Positions 5,085 to 7,847 of a stretch of DNA of 7,847 nt are shown piece after piece. The notes below the pieces were generated by a model, which did not search any database, was not told where the DNA came from, and saw nothing but the letters and a program-made list of their open reading frames with translations. The position numbers and the translations under genes are program-made. Every line of letters begins with the position of its first letter. Position 1 is the first letter of the stretch. The DNA is from Thermofilaceae archaeon (lineage in GTDB: Archaea > Thermoproteota > Thermoprotei > Thermofilales > B69-G16). The DNA lies in assembly GCA_027017165.1 (NCBI GenBank), contig JALURF010000190.1, forward strand, positions 1 to 7,847. Reading direction: 5' to 3'.

Positions 5085-6299
5085 GTGGCGATAGCCTTGA
5101 CCGTGCAGGCAGGCGTTGTAGGCAAACCGAATGTTGGAAAGTCAACATTTTTCGCAGCGGCTACGCTCGTTGATGTGAAGATAGCTCCTTATCCCTTTAC
5201 CACTATAGAAGCCAATAAAGGAGTCGGCTATGTGAAAATAAAGTGCGTATGTAGAGAACTTGGCGTGAAAGATAGCCCAGTTAACTCTGTGTGTATAGAT
5301 GGATGGCGTTTTGTGCCAGTTGAGCTCATAGACGTTGCGGGACTAGTGCCGGATGCTTGGCAAGGCCGAGGATTAGGAAATAGGTTTCTCGATGAGTTGA
5401 GGAGAGCTAACGTTTTGATACACGTAATAGATGCGGCTGGAGCTACAGATATTGAAGGTAGACCGGTAAAACCGGGAACTCATGATCCGATGGAAGATCT
5501 ACAATTTTTAGAAAGAGAAATAACTATGTGGATGTACCAAATCATATCTAAGGATTGGCCTCGAACAGCCAAGGCTCTAGATTTGAAGAGCAATATCGCT
5601 AAAGAACTAAGCAAAAAATTGAGCGGGTTGGGGATAACCATAGCTGATATAGAAAGCGCGCTTTCGGAAATCAGTCTTTTGCGGAAAAAACCCTCGAAGT
5701 GGACGGAAGATGAATTGAAGAACTTCATTCACGTACTTAGGGAAAAATCCAAGCCGATTATTATAGCCGCGAATAAATCCGATCTGCCAGCGGCCGAGGA
5801 TAACATTAAAAGACTTAGAAAAGAGTTGAGCGGTAAGTACTTGGTTATTCCGACCAGTGCTGAATCAGAGCTTGCTTTGAGAAAAGCGGCTTCTAAAAAT
5901 CTGATAAAATATCTCCCGGGCGATTCAGATTTTGAAATCATAGGCGAGGTTACTCCTAAACAACAGAAGGTTTTAGAGTATATCCGAGAAAGAGTTCTGA
6001 AAAAATGGGGATCCACCGGCGTTCAGCAAGTGATAAATGCAGCATTTCTAGACGTTCTGGAAATGTTAGCGGTATTTCCGGTTGAGAACGAGAACAAATA
6101 TACAGATCACCACGGCCGGGTCTTGCCTGATGTATATCTAGTCCCCAAAGGCACCACTGCGAGAGAATTCGCTTATATGATACATACTGATTTAGGTGAG
6201 AAGTTCATTAGCGCTGTTGACGTTAAGACTAAAAAACGGTTATCGGCGGATTTCAAACTAGAGCATAGAATGGTAATAAAGATAATAGCTGGCAGGTAA
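5085..6299 (+). CDS. Ygr210-like GTPase (Obg/YchF-related) with C-terminal TGS domain
   Basis: The 404-residue protein is an Obg-family GTPase of the archaeal/fungal Ygr210 type. Its motifs are GKPNVGKS (13-20), the YPFTTIE switch region (36-42), DVAGL (83-87) followed by QGRGLGNRFLDELR, and NKSD (230-233). NKSD keeps the guanine-reading NKxD form, unlike the changed motif of ATP-using bacterial YchF/OLA1. A helical insert spans about residues 150-215, and a TGS domain covers about 346-404 (VLPDVYLVPKGTT to the end). Relatives bind ribosomes, but their exact role is not settled. The segment 54-70 holds three cysteines (C54, C56, C70); as I recall the family, a fourth is often present near residue 63, where this protein has Asp. 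The GTG start lies close to the predicted transcript start. The ABC ATPase gene begins nine bases after the stop, suggesting co-transcription. Confidence 0.92.
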   Translation: MAIALTVQAGVVGKPNVGKSTFFAAATLVDVKIAPYPFTTIEANKGVGYVKIKCVCRELGVKDSPVNSVCIDGWRFVPVELIDVAGLVPDAWQGRGLGNRFLDELRRANVLIHVIDAAGATDIEGRPVKPGTHDPMEDLQFLEREITMWMYQIISKDWPRTAKALDLKSNIAKELSKKLSGLGITIADIESALSEISLLRKKPSKWTEDELKNFIHVLREKSKPIIIAANKSDLPAAEDNIKRLRKELSGKYLVIPTSAESELALRKAASKNLIKYLPGDSDFEIIGEVTPKQQKVLEYIRERVLKKWGSTGVQQVINAAFLDVLEMLAVFPVENENKYTDHHGRVLPDVYLVPKGTTAREFAYMIHTDLGEKFISAVDVKTKKRLSADFKLEHRMVIKIIAGR

Positions 6300-6308
6300 G
6301 GTAGCCCG

Positions 6309-7154
6309 ATGACAATCATAGAGTTCAAAAGTGTTACATTTACGTATAGAGGGAATGATGAGCCTTCTCTCCTGAACGTAAATATTGAAATAGAAAAAGG
6401 AGAGTTCATACTCCTCACGGGACCTTCTGGTTGCGGTAAGAGTACTTTCTGCCGCCTACTTAACGGGTTAATTCCGCACTTTTATGGAGGAGAGCTTAAA
6501 GGCGAAGTAACAGTTCTCGGTATGAACGTGAAAAATACCCCGACTTATGAGCTCGCAAGACATGTTGGTATGGTTTTTCAAGATCCTGAGAATCAACTTT
6601 TCCTATCGAGCGTGGAAAAGGAAATAGCATTTGGACTAGAAAATCTAGGACTGCCGAGAGAAGAAATAAAGAATAGAGTTAACCAGGTGATAAAGTATCT
6701 AGGTTTAGAGAATATTAGAGAGAAAGCCCCCTACGAGTTAAGCGGAGGACAACAACAGAAAGTCGCCATAGCCTCCGTGCTAGCTATGCAACCCGAAGTG
6801 TTAGTATTGGACGAGCCTACTGCGAATTTAGATCCTTATTCTAGCCTAGAACTGCTCAACATTATCACTCGATTAAATAAAGAACTAAAGATTACAATAA
6901 TTCTTGTTGAACATAGATTGGAGATGTTGCTGGATAAAGTCTCCAGGTTGATATTGATGGATAAAGGGAAAATAGTGGTAGATGGCCCTCCTCGAGATGT
7001 AGTTTTAAGCCCTGAGATGAAAATCGTAGGAGTTCCCAAAGTGATAGAAGTCTATAATCGCTTAAAAAAAGCAGGTTATGAAATTGGACAACCTCCTCTC
7101 TCCCCTGAGGATTTGGTAAAAGCTGTACGGAAAGCGGCTGGTTTCCATGACTGA
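6309..7154 (+). CDS. ECF-type ABC transporter ATP-binding protein (first of two, EcfA1-like)
   Basis: The 281-residue product is a complete ABC ATPase of the energy-coupling-factor / CbiO class, the usual size for the family. It has Walker A GPSGCGKS (38-45), Q-loop VFQDPENQLF with Gln91, signature LSGGQQQKVAIA (143-154), Walker B VLVLDE (163-168), D-loop ANLD (171-174) and H-loop His201 in VEHR. The Q-loop form QDPENQLF is characteristic of ECF importers for vitamins and metal ions. The C-terminal tail (about 240-281) fits the ECF ATPase dimerisation region. It would work with the next ATPase and with EcfT and S components beyond the right edge, so the substrate cannot be read here. It starts nine bases after the GTPase gene and its last eight bases overlap the second ATPase gene. 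Confidence 0.93.
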   Translation: MTIIEFKSVTFTYRGNDEPSLLNVNIEIEKGEFILLTGPSGCGKSTFCRLLNGLIPHFYGGELKGEVTVLGMNVKNTPTYELARHVGMVFQDPENQLFLSSVEKEIAFGLENLGLPREEIKNRVNQVIKYLGLENIREKAPYELSGGQQQKVAIASVLAMQPEVLVLDEPTANLDPYSSLELLNIITRLNKELKITIILVEHRLEMLLDKVSRLILMDKGKIVVDGPPRDVVLSPEMKIVGVPKVIEVYNRLKKAGYEIGQPPLSPEDLVKAVRKAAGFHD

Positions 7155-7847
7155 AGTTGTCGTGGAAGTTAGAGACTTGTACTACTCCTATGATTCTCAA
7201 CCCGTTCTACGAGGAATTAACCTAAAGATAAGGAGGGGGGAGATTGTCGCCATCATGGGCGAAAATGGCGCCGGAAAAACTACGTTAATAAAGCACTTCA
7301 ATGGACTGCTCAAGCCTAAACGGGGAAGCGTTAAAGTTTTGGGGATAGACACCAGAAACGCCAGCGTAGCCGAGCTCTCGCAAAAAGTAGGATTAGTTTT
7401 CCAAAACCCAGATCACCAGCTTTTCGCAGAAACCGTCGAGAAAGAAGTTGAATTCGCTTTAAGAAATTTTGGATTTGAAGAAGAAATTGTGAAAAAGAGG
7501 GTTGAATGGGCCTTAAACCTGATGGGATTAGCTAAGTATCGCAACCGCTCTCCCTTCACCTTGAGTGTTGGAGAAAGAAAGAGACTAGCCATCGCTTCCG
7601 TACTGAGCTATGATCCAGAACTCATAATATTCGATGAACCGACTGCAGGTCAAGATTTTCTTCAAAAAGAACGAATAGCCGAATTGCTGAATTTACTACG
7701 GACTCGCGGTAAAACCGTGATTATAGTAACACACGACGTTGAATTCGTGGCAACAAGGTTTGAACGCGTAATAGTAATGAGCCGGGGCAAGATAATCGGT
7801 GATGGTAGCTTTAGAGAAATACTTTCCAATCCAAAAATTTTAGAAAA
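7147..7847 (+). CDS. ECF-type ABC transporter ATP-binding protein (second of two, EcfA2-like), 3'-truncated by the window edge
   Basis: I translated this from ATG 7147; 233 complete codons run to the edge with no stop. It has Walker A GENGAGKT (38-45), Q-loop VFQNPDHQLF with Gln86, signature region LSVGERKRLAIA (139-150), Walker B LIIFDE (159-164), D-loop AGQD (167-170) and H-loop His196 in VTHD. QNPDHQLF marks it as an ECF/CbiO ATPase. The signature differs from LSGGQ: Val141 replaces the first Gly and Glu143 the Gln. Its Walker A and Walker B motifs are intact. It overlaps the first ATPase gene by eight bases, indicating translational coupling and a probable heterodimer. About 40-50 residues should be missing at the C-terminus. 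Confidence 0.92.
   Translation, partial: MTEVVVEVRDLYYSYDSQPVLRGINLKIRRGEIVAIMGENGAGKTTLIKHFNGLLKPKRGSVKVLGIDTRNASVAELSQKVGLVFQNPDHQLFAETVEKEVEFALRNFGFEEEIVKKRVEWALNLMGLAKYRNRSPFTLSVGERKRLAIASVLSYDPELIIFDEPTAGQDFLQKERIAELLNLLRTRGKTVIIVTHDVEFVATRFERVIVMSRGKIIGDGSFREILSNPKILE

Overview
The window is archaeal. It carries ribosomal proteins found only in archaea and eukaryotes (L7Ae, S28e, L24e), an archaeal/eukaryotic-type initiation factor aIF5B and an Ygr210-type Obg-like GTPase. Promoters look like archaeal TATA boxes about 25 bases ahead of short or near-absent leaders, and several starts have GGTGA-type Shine-Dalgarno sites. The moderate G+C and the switch-I sequence of aIF5B (a PG-x-MTQ form) would fit a thermophilic member of the Thermoproteota/TACK group. 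That placement is an inference; the sequence alone does not fix the lineage.

Layout. Positions 1-789 hold rpl7ae and rps28e, read leftward (rps28e runs off the left edge), and a compact divergent promoter region. From that region rpl24e and infB (aIF5B) read rightward to 2766. In many archaea L7Ae, S28e, L24e, Ndk and IF2/aIF5B form one co-directional cluster. Here the cluster is split into two divergent halves and ndk is not between rpl24e and infB. infB converges on a leftward two-gene operon (4982 to 2763): a highly diverged FAD/NAD-type oxidoreductase followed by a short 3-phosphoglycerate dehydrogenase-like enzyme. The two convergent genes end in the same CTAG palindrome, so each stop codon overlaps the other. 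A second divergent promoter region (4983-5084) drives, to the right, the Ygr210-like GTPase and two tandem ABC ATPases of the ECF/CbiO type. The second ATPase is cut by the right edge.

Functional picture. Most of the window is core translation: ribosomal proteins, subunit-joining factor aIF5B and a TGS-domain GTPase. A serine-pathway or hydroxyacid dehydrogenase sits with a flavoprotein-like partner. The two ABC ATPases are the start of an energy-coupling-factor importer whose membrane parts (EcfT and S component) would lie beyond 7847.

Main points for a second look: a possible kink-turn in the L7Ae leader that would enclose its own ribosome binding site; the flavoprotein-like gene with all three nucleotide-binding motifs eroded but an intact frame; the NADP-like cofactor loop in the PGDH-like enzyme; the shared CTAG stop codons; and the split ribosomal cluster without ndk. 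No CRISPR array, insertion sequence, tRNA, rRNA or intein was seen, and no stretch over 300 bases lacks a gene.
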